Notes under the pieces: model-generated | Told to the model about the DNA's origin: nothing | The model's input: the letters and a program-made list of their open reading frames with translations, nothing else | Database searches by the model: none | Origin: Pseudomonas sp. MWU13-2100 | Lineage (GTDB): Bacteria; Pseudomonadota; Gammaproteobacteria; Pseudomonadales; Pseudomonadaceae | Direction: 5' to 3' | Assembly (NCBI RefSeq): GCF_023242365.1 | Contig: NZ_JALLIX010000041.1 | Span: 1 to 59,889 of the forward strand | Length of the DNA: 59,889 nucleotides | Shown: positions 9,821-17,063 of the stretch, piece by piece | Numbering within the stretch: position 1 is the stretch's first letter | How the letters are laid out: each line of letters begins with the position of its first letter | Made by a program: the position numbers and the translations under genes

Positions 9821-11260
9821 ATGACCCAGAAATTCGACGTGGTAGTGATTGGCGCGGGCCCTGGCGGCTATGTAGCCGCCATCAAGGCAGCGCAACTTGG
9901 TCTCAAGACTGCCTGCATCGAGAAGTACCAGGATAAAGAGGGCAAGCTGGCCCTCGGCGGTACTTGCCTGAACGTTGGCTGCATTCCGTCCAAGGCGCTG
10001 CTGGACAGCTCCTGGAAGTTCCATGAAGCCACCGAAGGGTTCGCCATCCACGGTATCTCCACCGGCGCGGTGAAAATGGACGTGCCGGCGATGGTGGGTC
10101 GCAAGGCCAATATCGTCAAGAACCTGACCAGCGGCGTGGCGACGCTGTTCAAGGCCAATGGCGTGACTTCGATCCAGGGCCACGGCAAGCTGCTGGCTGG
10201 CAAGAAAGTTGAAGTAACCAAGCCTGACGGCACGGTTGAAGTGATCGAAGCCGAGAACGTGATCCTGGCTCCAGGCTCGCGTCCGATCGACATTCCACCG
10301 GCTCCGGTCGACCAGAACGTCATCGTCGATTCGACCGGCGCCCTGGAGTTCCAGGCCGTACCGAAGCGCCTGGGCGTGATCGGTGCCGGCGTGATCGGCC
10401 TGGAACTGGGTTCCGTCTGGTCCCGTCTGGGCGCCAAAGTGACTGTACTGGAAGCGCTGGACACCTTCCTGATGGCTGCCGACACCGCCATCTCCAAGGA
10501 AGCGCTGAAAACCCTGACCAAACAAGGTCTGGACATCAAGCTGGGCGCTCGCGTGACCGGTTCCAAGGTCAACAAGGGCAAGGAAGTGGTGGTGACCTAC
10601 ACCGACTCCGCCGGCGAACAGACCATCACCTTCGACAAACTGATCGTGGCCGTCGGTCGTCGCCCAGTGACCACCGACCTGCTGTCGGCTGATTGCGGCG
10701 TGACCCTCGACGAGCGCGGTTTCGTCCACGTTGACGATCATTGCGCCACCACCGTGCCGGGCGTCTACGCCATCGGTGACGTGGTTCGTGGCATGATGCT
10801 GGCACACAAGGCCTCGGAAGAGGGCATCATGGTTGTAGAACGCATCAAGGGCCACAAAGCCCAGATGAACTACGACCTGATCCCGTCGGTTATCTACACC
10901 CACCCGGAAATTGCATGGGTCGGTAAAACCGAACAGGCTTTGAAAGCCGAAGGCGTTGAAGTTAACATCGGCACCTTCCCGTTCGCCGCCAGTGGCCGTG
11001 CCATGGCAGCCAACGATACCGGCGGTTTCGTCAAGGTCATCGCCGATGCCAAGACCGACCGTGTCCTGGGCGTCCATGTGATTGGCCCAAGCGCTGCCGA
11101 GCTGGTACAGCAAGGCGCGATCGGTATGGAATTCGGCACCAGTGCCGAGGACATCGGCATGATGGTTTTCTCCCATCCGACCCTGTCCGAAGCATTGCAC
11201 GAAGCGGCACTGGCAGTGAATGGCGGCGCCATCCACATTGCCAACAAGAAAAAACGCTAA
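9821..11260 (+). CDS. lpdG: Dihydrolipoyl dehydrogenase (E3)
   Basis: FAD-dependent enzyme that reoxidises the dihydrolipoyl groups of E2 subunits and reduces NAD+. The N-terminal FAD fold reads VVVIGAGPGGYVAA. The redox-active disulfide is Cys49/Cys54 in GGTCLNVGCIPSKALL. The NAD-binding fold is GVIGAGVIGLELGS, and the dimer-interface acid-base histidine is in HPTLSEALHEAA. The 478-479-residue length is normal. Its place after sucB points to the 2-oxoglutarate complex; in Pseudomonas this isoform (LPD-Glc) also serves other complexes. AAGGAATGAC supplies the ribosome-binding site. Confidence 0.97.
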   Translation: MTQKFDVVVIGAGPGGYVAAIKAAQLGLKTACIEKYQDKEGKLALGGTCLNVGCIPSKALLDSSWKFHEATEGFAIHGISTGAVKMDVPAMVGRKANIVKNLTSGVATLFKANGVTSIQGHGKLLAGKKVEVTKPDGTVEVIEAENVILAPGSRPIDIPPAPVDQNVIVDSTGALEFQAVPKRLGVIGAGVIGLELGSVWSRLGAKVTVLEALDTFLMAADTAISKEALKTLTKQGLDIKLGARVTGSKVNKGKEVVVTYTDSAGEQTITFDKLIVAVGRRPVTTDLLSADCGVTLDERGFVHVDDHCATTVPGVYAIGDVVRGMMLAHKASEEGIMVVERIKGHKAQMNYDLIPSVIYTHPEIAWVGKTEQALKAEGVEVNIGTFPFAASGRAMAANDTGGFVKVIADAKTDRVLGVHVIGPSAAELVQQGAIGMEFGTSAEDIGMMVFSHPTLSEALHEAALAVNGGAIHIANKKKR

Positions 11261-11263
11261 AGG

Positions 11264-11396
11264 ACTGCGTGAAAACGTAGCGAGCGAAAAAAAGACAAGG
11301 CGAAAACAGCTGAGGAAGCACAGTTGACTTTAGTCAATGAGCATTCCGAACCTGTTTTTAACGCAGTATTTTTGAGCGCAGTAGTTTTCACGCTGT
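11264..11396. repeat. About 133-bp MITE-like intergenic element with imperfect terminal inverted repeats
   Basis: The left end begins CTGCGTGAAAACGTAGCGAG. The complement of the right end reads CAGCGTGAAAACTACTGCGC, so about 17 of 20 positions are alike in inverted orientation. Inside is the palindrome TTGACT-TT-AGTCAA (11324-11337), and the flanks are A-rich. It has no coding capacity. I recall closely similar non-coding segments (containing GAGCATTCCGAACCTG) in other gammaproteobacterial intergenic regions, but could not check. It may be a mobile repeat, part of the sucC leader, or both. Confidence 0.55.
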
Positions 11397-11434
11397 CCGT
11401 TGGATAATAAGAAACCACGGCGGTTTGCCCGTCG

Positions 11435-11596
11435 TGAGCCTTGCGCGCAAGACTCACCGCGGAACGTCCGCCGGACGCAGTCTTGCGTCGTCGGGCCGGG
11501 CAACCGGAAGACGGCGCGAGCAGCAGTCACAGGTGGTGCGGCACTGCAATCAGTGCAGCACCGAATGCGCAGTACCTAACGAAGACGGTAAAAAGC
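11435..11596 (+). ncRNA. Structured leader of sucC, candidate sucC RNA motif
   Basis: A candidate cis-regulatory RNA called sucC has been described upstream of sucC in Pseudomonas. Here a 9-bp helix CGCAAGACT (11447-11455) with AGTCTTGCG (11480-11488) encloses a further hairpin, GTCC with GGAC. A second long helix, GGTGC-G-GCACTG with CAGTGC-A-GCACC (11535-11562), has a CAAT loop and one G-A mismatch. The leader ends just before the sucC start. Boundaries and any ligand are unknown, and no covariance model was run. Confidence 0.55.
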
Positions 11597-12763
11597 ATGA
11601 ATCTTCACGAGTATCAGGGTAAGCAGCTGTTCGCTGAGTACGGCCTGCCAGTATCCCAGGGTTTTGCGGTAGATACCCCGGAAGCAGCAGCAGAAGCTTG
11701 CGACAAGATCGGTGGTACCGAATGGGTTGTCAAAGCCCAGGTCCACGCTGGTGGTCGCGGTAAAGCGGGCGGCGTTAAGCTGGTTCGCAGCAAAGAAGAC
11801 GCAAAAGCCTTCGCACAGCAGTGGCTGGGCAAGCGTCTGGTGACCTATCAGACTGATGCCAATGGCCAGCCTGTCACCAAGATCCTGGTTGAGTCGTGCA
11901 CTGATATCGCTAAAGAGCTGTACCTGGGCGCTGTCGTTGACCGTTCGAGCCGTCGCATCGTGTTCATGGCTTCCACCGAAGGTGGCGTGGACATCGAGAA
12001 AATCGCGCACGACACCCCTGAGAAAATCCTCAAGGCCACCATCGATCCACTGGTTGGCGCTCAGCCATTCCAGGGTCGCGAGTTGGCCTTCCAGCTGGGT
12101 CTGGAAGGCAAGCAAGTGACTCAGTTCGCCAAGATCTTCGTCGGTCTGGCCAAGCTGTTCAAGGATCACGACCTGGCCCTGCTGGAAGTGAACCCGCTGG
12201 TGATCAAGGCCGACGGCGATCTGCATTGCCTCGATGCCAAGATCAACATCGACGCCAACGCCATGTACCGTCAGCCTAAGCTGAAAACCTTCCACGATCC
12301 GTCCCAGGACGATCCGCGCGAAGCGCATGCTGCCAAGTTCGAACTGAACTACGTGGCCCTGGAAGGCAACATCGGTTGCATGGTCAACGGTGCCGGCCTG
12401 GCCATGGGTACCATGGACATCGTCAACCTGCATGGCGGCAAACCAGCCAACTTCCTCGACGTGGGCGGTGGTGCAACCAAGGAACGCGTAACTGAAGCGT
12501 TCAAGATCATCCTGTCCGACACCAACGTCGCGGCCGTACTGGTCAACATCTTCGGCGGCATCGTTCGCTGCGACATGATTGCCGAAGGCATCATCGGCGC
12601 GGTGAAAGAAGTCGGCGTGAAAATCCCGGTTGTTGTTCGCCTTGAAGGCAACAACGCTGAACTGGGCGCTAAAGTACTGGCAGAAAGCGGCTTGAACATC
12701 ATCGCTGCTACCAGCCTGACCGACGCTGCTCAACAAGTTGTCAAAGCTGCGGAGGGCAAATAA
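11597..12763 (+). CDS. sucC: Succinyl-CoA synthetase (ADP-forming) beta subunit
   Basis: With SucD converts succinyl-CoA to succinate with substrate-level phosphorylation. The start was placed at MNLHEYQGKQLFAEYGLP because this is the family N-terminus and gives 388 residues, the usual length; the reading frame stays open upstream only through the structured leader. The ATP-grasp fold occupies roughly residues 1-240, with AQVHAGGRGKAGGVKL as the nucleotide-binding loop. The C-terminal CoA-ligase domain contains NIFGGIVRCDMIAEGI. The stop codon overlaps the sucD start by one base (TAATG). Confidence 0.97.
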   Translation: MNLHEYQGKQLFAEYGLPVSQGFAVDTPEAAAEACDKIGGTEWVVKAQVHAGGRGKAGGVKLVRSKEDAKAFAQQWLGKRLVTYQTDANGQPVTKILVESCTDIAKELYLGAVVDRSSRRIVFMASTEGGVDIEKIAHDTPEKILKATIDPLVGAQPFQGRELAFQLGLEGKQVTQFAKIFVGLAKLFKDHDLALLEVNPLVIKADGDLHCLDAKINIDANAMYRQPKLKTFHDPSQDDPREAHAAKFELNYVALEGNIGCMVNGAGLAMGTMDIVNLHGGKPANFLDVGGGATKERVTEAFKIILSDTNVAAVLVNIFGGIVRCDMIAEGIIGAVKEVGVKIPVVVRLEGNNAELGAKVLAESGLNIIAATSLTDAAQQVVKAAEGK

Positions 12764-13644
12764 TGAGCGTCCTGATCAATAAAGACACCAAGGTTATCTG
12801 CCAGGGCATCACCGGTTCGCAGGGTAGCTTCCACACCCAGCAAGCGATCGAATACGGCACCAAGATGGTCGGTGGCGTAACTCCGGGCAAAGGCGGCACC
12901 GAGCACCTGGGCCTGCCCGTGTTCAACACCGTGAAAGATGCTGTAGCCGCGACTGGCGCCACCGCCAGCGTGATCTACGTTCCAGCTCCTTTCTGCAAGG
13001 ACTCGATCCTGGAAGCGGCATTCGGCGGCATCAAGCTGATCGTCTGCATCACCGAAGGCATTCCTACCCTGGACATGCTGGACGCCAAGGTCAAGTGCGA
13101 CGAACTGGGCGTGATCCTGATCGGCCCTAACTGCCCAGGCGTGATCACTCCAGGCGAATGCAAGATCGGCATCATGCCAGGTCACATTCACTTGCCAGGC
13201 AAGGTCGGTATCGTTTCCCGTTCCGGCACCCTGACCTACGAAGCTGTGAAGCAGACCACTGACGCCGGTTTCGGTCAGTCGACTTGCGTCGGCATCGGCG
13301 GTGACCCGATCCCGGGCTCGAACTTCATCGACATCCTGAAGCTGTTCCAGGAAGACCCGAAGACCGAAGCGATCGTGATGATCGGCGAGATCGGCGGTTC
13401 GGCTGAAGAAGAAGCTGCGGCCTACATCAAGGCACACGTGACCAAGCCGGTTGTTTCCTACATCGCTGGTGTGACTGCCCCTGCGGGCAAGCGCATGGGC
13501 CATGCGGGCGCAATCATCTCCGGCGGCAAAGGCACTGCGGACGAGAAGTTCGCGGCCCTGCAAGACGCCGGTGTGAAAACCGTGCGTTCGCTGGCAGACA
13601 TCGGCAAGGCCCTGGCCGAGCTGACCGGTTGGGCTGTCAAGTAA
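12763..13644 (+). CDS. sucD: Succinyl-CoA synthetase (ADP-forming) alpha subunit
   Basis: CoA-binding subunit carrying the phosphorylated active-site histidine. In the 293 residues the N-terminal Rossmann domain includes QGITGSQGSFHT and GVTPGKGGTEHLG. His247 in RMGHAGAIISGG is the phosphohistidine. Start and stop overlap of one base with sucC implies translational coupling and 1:1 synthesis. A strong terminator follows. Confidence 0.97.
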   Translation: MSVLINKDTKVICQGITGSQGSFHTQQAIEYGTKMVGGVTPGKGGTEHLGLPVFNTVKDAVAATGATASVIYVPAPFCKDSILEAAFGGIKLIVCITEGIPTLDMLDAKVKCDELGVILIGPNCPGVITPGECKIGIMPGHIHLPGKVGIVSRSGTLTYEAVKQTTDAGFGQSTCVGIGGDPIPGSNFIDILKLFQEDPKTEAIVMIGEIGGSAEEEAAAYIKAHVTKPVVSYIAGVTAPAGKRMGHAGAIISGGKGTADEKFAALQDAGVKTVRSLADIGKALAELTGWAVK

Positions 13645-13673
13645 GCCTCGCGCTTAGCTGACGCTTCACCAGC

Positions 13674-13697
13674 AAAGGCCACCTTCGGGTGGCCTTT
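13674..13697 (+). terminator. Rho-independent terminator of the sucCD transcript
   Basis: A perfect 10-bp stem, AAAGGCCACC with GGTGGCCTTT, is closed by the stable tetraloop TTCG, 30 bp after the sucD stop. It ends the TCA-cycle block. Confidence 0.88.
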
Positions 13698-13741
13698 GTG
13701 CTTTCTGGGTGTCAGAGAGGTCTGTGGGGTCAGTGCCGACG

Positions 13742-13878
13742 CCTTCGCGGGCAAGCTCCGCTCCCACAGGATCTGTGTCCGACCGAGAATATGCGGTATG
13801 ACTCGATCTTAATGTGAGAGTCGGCCCCAAGTTCTGTGTACGACACAAAACCTGTGGGAGCGGAGCTTGCCCGCGAAG
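13742..13878. repeat. Pair of inverted REP sequences (REPIN-like) between sucD and brnQ
   Basis: CTTCGCGGGCAAGCTCCGC plus TCCCAC starts at 13743, and its reverse complement lies at 13854-13878. About 85 bp of non-repeat sequence separate them. This accounts for much of the 480-bp gap between sucD and brnQ. In the rest (13879-14124) I see only an unrecognised leader to brnQ. Confidence 0.85.
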
Positions 13879-14124
13879 AGGCCCGCACAGACAACAACGA
13901 TTTCATATGAAAACGCGACCCGAAAATGTCGCTCACAGGACATGATTGCCCTCAAATAGTGCGCCTGGCACCTGAGTTTGCTAGGATGGCCGCCTCTTTG
14001 CGTCCGCTGCCCACAAGGCCGCCGCGCGCTAAACGGGTCAACCCCATACGGGTCGATAGCATTTCCCTCACCCCACGGGAAATCCCTCTCTAAATTCCGA
14101 TTCAGCAGTGTGGTATTTCCTGAA

Positions 14125-15438
14125 ATGAAAGTGTTGAAAGGCCAGGACATCCTGGCACTTGGCTTTATGACTTTTGCCCTGTTCGTCGGGGCCGGCAACA
14201 TCATCTTCCCTCCGATCGTCGGTTTGCAGTCCGGGCCCCATGTCTGGATGGCGGCGTTGGGCTTCCTGATCACCGCGGTCGGCCTGCCGGTCATCACCGT
14301 GGTCGCGCTGGCCAAGGTCGGCGGCGCCATGGATGCCCTGAGCAGTCCCATCGGTAAAGTCGCCGGCGGTTTATTGGCCGCGGCCTGCTACCTGGCGGTC
14401 GGTCCGCTGTTCGCCACCCCGCGCACGGCCACCGTATCCTTCGAAGTCGGCCTGGCACCGTTGACCGGCGAAAGCCCGCTGGCGCTGCTGCTCTACAGCT
14501 CGGTGTACTTCCTGCTGGTGTTCTTCATCTCCCTGTACCCCGGGCGTTTGCTGGACACCGTCGGGCGTTTCCTCGCACCGCTGAAGATCATTGCCCTGGC
14601 GGCCCTGGGGATTGCGGCCTTTGCCTTGCCGGCCGGCGATATCGGCACGGCCACCCCCGAGTATGTCGCGGCCCCGTTCTCCCAGGGCTTCATCAATGGC
14701 TACCTGACCATGGACACCCTCGGTGCCCTGGTGTTCGGTATCGTCATCGTCAATGCCATCCGCTCCCGTGGCGTCGATTCGCCCCGGCTGATCACCCGCT
14801 ACGCGATCATCGCCGGGCTGATTGCCGGGGTCGGCCTGGCGCTGGTGTACATCAGCCTGTTCCGCCTGGGTTCGGGCAGCCATGAAATAGCGGCCGGTGC
14901 CAGCAACGGCGCGGCGGTGCTGCACGCCTATGTGCAACACACCTTCGGCTCCCTCGGCAGCGGTTTCCTCGCGGTGCTGATCTCCCTGGCGTGCCTGGTG
15001 ACGGCGGTGGGCCTGACCTGCGCTTGTGCCGAGTACTTCAGCCGTGTCCTGCCGCTGTCCTACAAGAGCCTGGTGATCATCCTGGCGGCGTTTTCGCTGC
15101 TGGTGTCGAACCTGGGGCTGACCAAGCTGATTGCCTTCTCGATCCCGGTCCTGACCGCGATCTACCCGCCGTGCATCGCCCTGGTGGCCCTGAGTTTCTG
15201 CCAGTCGTTCTGGCATGCCCAGGGGCGTATCGTCGGGCCGGTGATGCTGGTGTCGTTGCTGTTCGGCATGATCGACGCCCTCAAGGGCGCCGGGTTGGCG
15301 GACTGGATGCCGGCGCAGCTGTCGCACCTGCCGTTGAGCGAGCAGGGCCTGGCCTGGCTGGTGCCGTCGGTGGTGATGCTGGCGATTGCGGTGGTGATTG
15401 ATCGCCTGCTTGGCAAGCCTGACGAAGTCCTGGCCTGA
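14125..15438 (+). CDS. brnQ: Branched-chain amino acid transport system II carrier protein
   Basis: Cation-coupled inner-membrane importer of leucine, isoleucine and valine (LIV-II system; BraB/BrnQ family). The start at MKVLKGQDILALGFMTFALF was chosen because the first transmembrane helix begins there and the family N-terminal motif FVGAGNIIFPP follows. This gives 437 residues, the family length. About twelve hydrophobic helices are visible. An upstream in-frame extension of 49 residues is not membrane-like and is rejected. The gene stands alone between a REP pair and a bidirectional terminator. Confidence 0.93.
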   Translation: MKVLKGQDILALGFMTFALFVGAGNIIFPPIVGLQSGPHVWMAALGFLITAVGLPVITVVALAKVGGAMDALSSPIGKVAGGLLAAACYLAVGPLFATPRTATVSFEVGLAPLTGESPLALLLYSSVYFLLVFFISLYPGRLLDTVGRFLAPLKIIALAALGIAAFALPAGDIGTATPEYVAAPFSQGFINGYLTMDTLGALVFGIVIVNAIRSRGVDSPRLITRYAIIAGLIAGVGLALVYISLFRLGSGSHEIAAGASNGAAVLHAYVQHTFGSLGSGFLAVLISLACLVTAVGLTCACAEYFSRVLPLSYKSLVIILAAFSLLVSNLGLTKLIAFSIPVLTAIYPPCIALVALSFCQSFWHAQGRIVGPVMLVSLLFGMIDALKGAGLADWMPAQLSHLPLSEQGLAWLVPSVVMLAIAVVIDRLLGKPDEVLA

Positions 15439-15547
15439 TTCACCTCCCTTAGGGCCTGTATTGCCCAAACTGGCCTCTTCGCGGCGGTGCGGCGTCCGGT
15501 TTGGCAGGGGCCAGTCCAGAAGAGGCCCCAGAGTCTTCTACAGATTC

Positions 15548-15590
15548 CAGGCAAAATAAAACCCGCACAAGGCGGGTTTTATTTTGCCTG
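15548..15590. terminator. Long-stem bidirectional terminator between brnQ and the lipoprotein gene
   Basis: A 19-bp perfect stem, CAGGCAAAATAAAACCCGC with its complement, closes over ACAAG. It lies between two convergent genes, with A/T tracts on both sides, so it can end both transcripts. Confidence 0.85.
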
Positions 15591-15632
15591 AAGGTTTTTG
15601 CCGTTGGGGCTTTGCAAGAACCTCCAGGGCAA

Positions 15633-15878
15633 TCAGGAGCCGGTGGCTTCCTTGGATTGCTCTTGTGCTGCCGCTTTGTTGGATTCAGCCTGAGCTTTGG
15701 CAGCATCGGCGTTTTCCTTGGCGGCCTCGTTCACCTTATCCTGAGCCTCGCTCATGCTTTTCTGAGCGTCTTGGGCGTGTTGGTTGGCGTCTTGAGCTTT
15801 GTCCTCGGATTTTTTATCGCAGGCGGCGAGACCGAGGGAAGCGGTCAACATCAAGGCAATAGCTAAAGTCTTACGCAT
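15633..15878 (-). CDS. Small alanine-rich lipoprotein
   Basis: An 81-residue exported lipoprotein. MRKTLAIALMLTASLGLAAC is a complete lipoprotein signal peptide with lipobox LAAC and lipidated Cys20. The mature part has charged, Ala/Gln/Lys-rich heptad-like sequence (about residues 22-78) that should form a helix or coiled coil, as in Lpp/OprI-type proteins. Aspartate directly after the cysteine would favour inner-membrane retention under the E. coli Lol rule; Pseudomonas follows a different rule, so the location is open. An AlgU-type promoter precedes it, suggesting envelope-stress control. Confidence 0.85.
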   Translation of the reverse strand: MRKTLAIALMLTASLGLAACDKKSEDKAQDANQHAQDAQKSMSEAQDKVNEAAKENADAAKAQAESNKAAAQEQSKEATGS

Positions 15879-15920
15879 GGGGGTGTTGCTCCTGTGTGGA
15901 TATCACTGACTACTGGCCTT

Positions 15921-15948
15921 TCAGAACACAGCCCCAAGGGTTAAGTTC
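15921..15948 (-). promoter_or_regulatory. AlgU (sigma-22, RpoE-like) promoter of the small lipoprotein gene
   Basis: The minus strand reads GAACTT (15943-15948), 17 bp, TCTGA (15921-15925). This matches the published consensus GAACTT-N16/17-TCTGA exactly. Transcription would start near 15914, about 36 nt before the lipoprotein ATG at 15878. Confidence 0.72.
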
Positions 15949-16045
15949 CTTGATTTTAAAAGATATATAAGTATCGACCGAGCGGAACTTTTTCTCGATG
16001 TTTCGTTTTTATGGACGTTTTTCTCCGGATGAGAGCCATTAGTTC

Positions 16046-16522
16046 ATGATCCAGAACGCGATTTTCGAGCGCGCCACACGCTTTCTCGGTGCCATCCGCC
16101 ACTGCCAGGTCCTCGGGCTGCGTTTGCACAGTGCCGATGCCACGGGGTTGACCGTGATCCTGCCGTACAGCGCCGAGATCGTCGGCGATCCGAACTCCGG
16201 GGTGATCCATGGCGGGGCGCTGACGACCTTGATGGACACCGCCTGTGGCATGTCCACCCTGTGTGTCCTGCCCGAGTTCGAGGTCTGTCCGACCCTGGAT
16301 CTGCGTATCGACTACATGCACCCGGCTGAGCCGCGCAAGGATGTCTACGGTTTCGCCGAATGCTACCGGGTGACCCGCGACATCATCTTCGCCCGTGGTT
16401 TTGCCTATCAGGATGATCCCCGGCAGCCCATCGCCCATGTGGTCGGCACGTTCATGCGCATGGGCAAGGGGGTCAAGGGCGCCCGGAGCTTCAGCGGTTC
16501 GCTCAATGGCGGTGCGGCATGA
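16046..16522 (+). CDS. PaaI-family hotdog thioesterase
   Basis: Likely acyl-CoA or aryl-CoA thioesterase of 158 residues in the cytoplasm. The hotdog signature is GVIHGGALTTLMDTACGM, with the HGG-x4-D/E pattern of PaaI/YdiI-type active sites, followed by the strand region LDLRIDYMHPAEPRKDVYG. It overlaps the next gene by four bases (ATGA), so the two proteins are translationally coupled and may form a heteromer. The substrate cannot be read from the sequence. Confidence 0.85.
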   Translation: MIQNAIFERATRFLGAIRHCQVLGLRLHSADATGLTVILPYSAEIVGDPNSGVIHGGALTTLMDTACGMSTLCVLPEFEVCPTLDLRIDYMHPAEPRKDVYGFAECYRVTRDIIFARGFAYQDDPRQPIAHVVGTFMRMGKGVKGARSFSGSLNGGAA

Positions 16523-16974
16523 GCAACGACTTCAAGGGCCTGCTGCAGCAGGCCCACCAACAAGGCGACTACGGGCAATTGCTGGAGCTTATCCCCTACG
16601 CCAAGCTGATCGGTATCCAGTGTTCACGGCAGGGCGACGAACTGTTGTTCTGTCTGCCGGCGAACAAGGACAATATCGGCAACCCGTTGCTGCCGGCGAT
16701 TCACGGCGGGGTGATCGCCGGATTCATGGAACTGGCCGCGGCCCTTCACCTGCTGGTGTTGACCGGTTCGCCGGGGGTGCCCAAGGTCATCGACTTTTCC
16801 GTCGACTACCTGCGCGCCGGGCAATATCGCGATACTTACGCCCAATGCCAGCTCTGTCGCCAGGGCCGACGGGTGGCGAACGTCGCCGTCACGGCCTGGC
16901 AAAGCAGCGCGGCCGAGCCGATTGCCACCGCCCGGGCCCACTTCAAGATCGAGGAAACGCTCCCGGGCACTTGA
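16519..16974 (+). CDS. Second hotdog-fold thioesterase of a coupled pair
   Basis: A 151-residue PaaI-type hotdog protein with the core IHGGVIAGFMELAAALHL and strand region VIDFSVDYLRAGQYRDTYA. In the active-site helix the acidic residue is a glutamate (FME), whereas the partner has aspartate. It begins inside the stop codon of the preceding thioesterase. The htpG -35 element overlaps its last codons, so the end of this gene is also a heat-shock promoter. No substrate can be assigned. Confidence 0.83.
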   Translation: MSNDFKGLLQQAHQQGDYGQLLELIPYAKLIGIQCSRQGDELLFCLPANKDNIGNPLLPAIHGGVIAGFMELAAALHLLVLTGSPGVPKVIDFSVDYLRAGQYRDTYAQCQLCRQGRRVANVAVTAWQSSAAEPIATARAHFKIEETLPGT

Positions 16975-16997
16975 AATCCTCGCCAGAGCCCCCAACT
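16970..16997 (+). promoter_or_regulatory. Sigma-32 heat-shock promoter of htpG
   Basis: CTTGAA (16970-16975), 14 bp, then CCCCAACT (16990-16997) matches the RpoH consensus CTTGAA-N13/15-CCCCATnT with one mismatch. The inferred start near 17004 gives a leader of about 60 nt. That leader contains a hairpin, GCCGCC with GGCGGC (17011-17034), before the GGAG ribosome-binding site. Confidence 0.72.
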
Positions 16998-17063
16998 TTG
17001 ATGACAACCCGCCGCCAACCCTTTCGGGGGCGGCCACTGCCATCCAATTGGAGTTTGATGACC

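Noticed and set aside
16395..17063. Long N-terminal extension of htpG
   Set aside because: The frame runs through the second thioesterase gene on the same strand; the GGAG-supported ATG at 17064 gives the family length.
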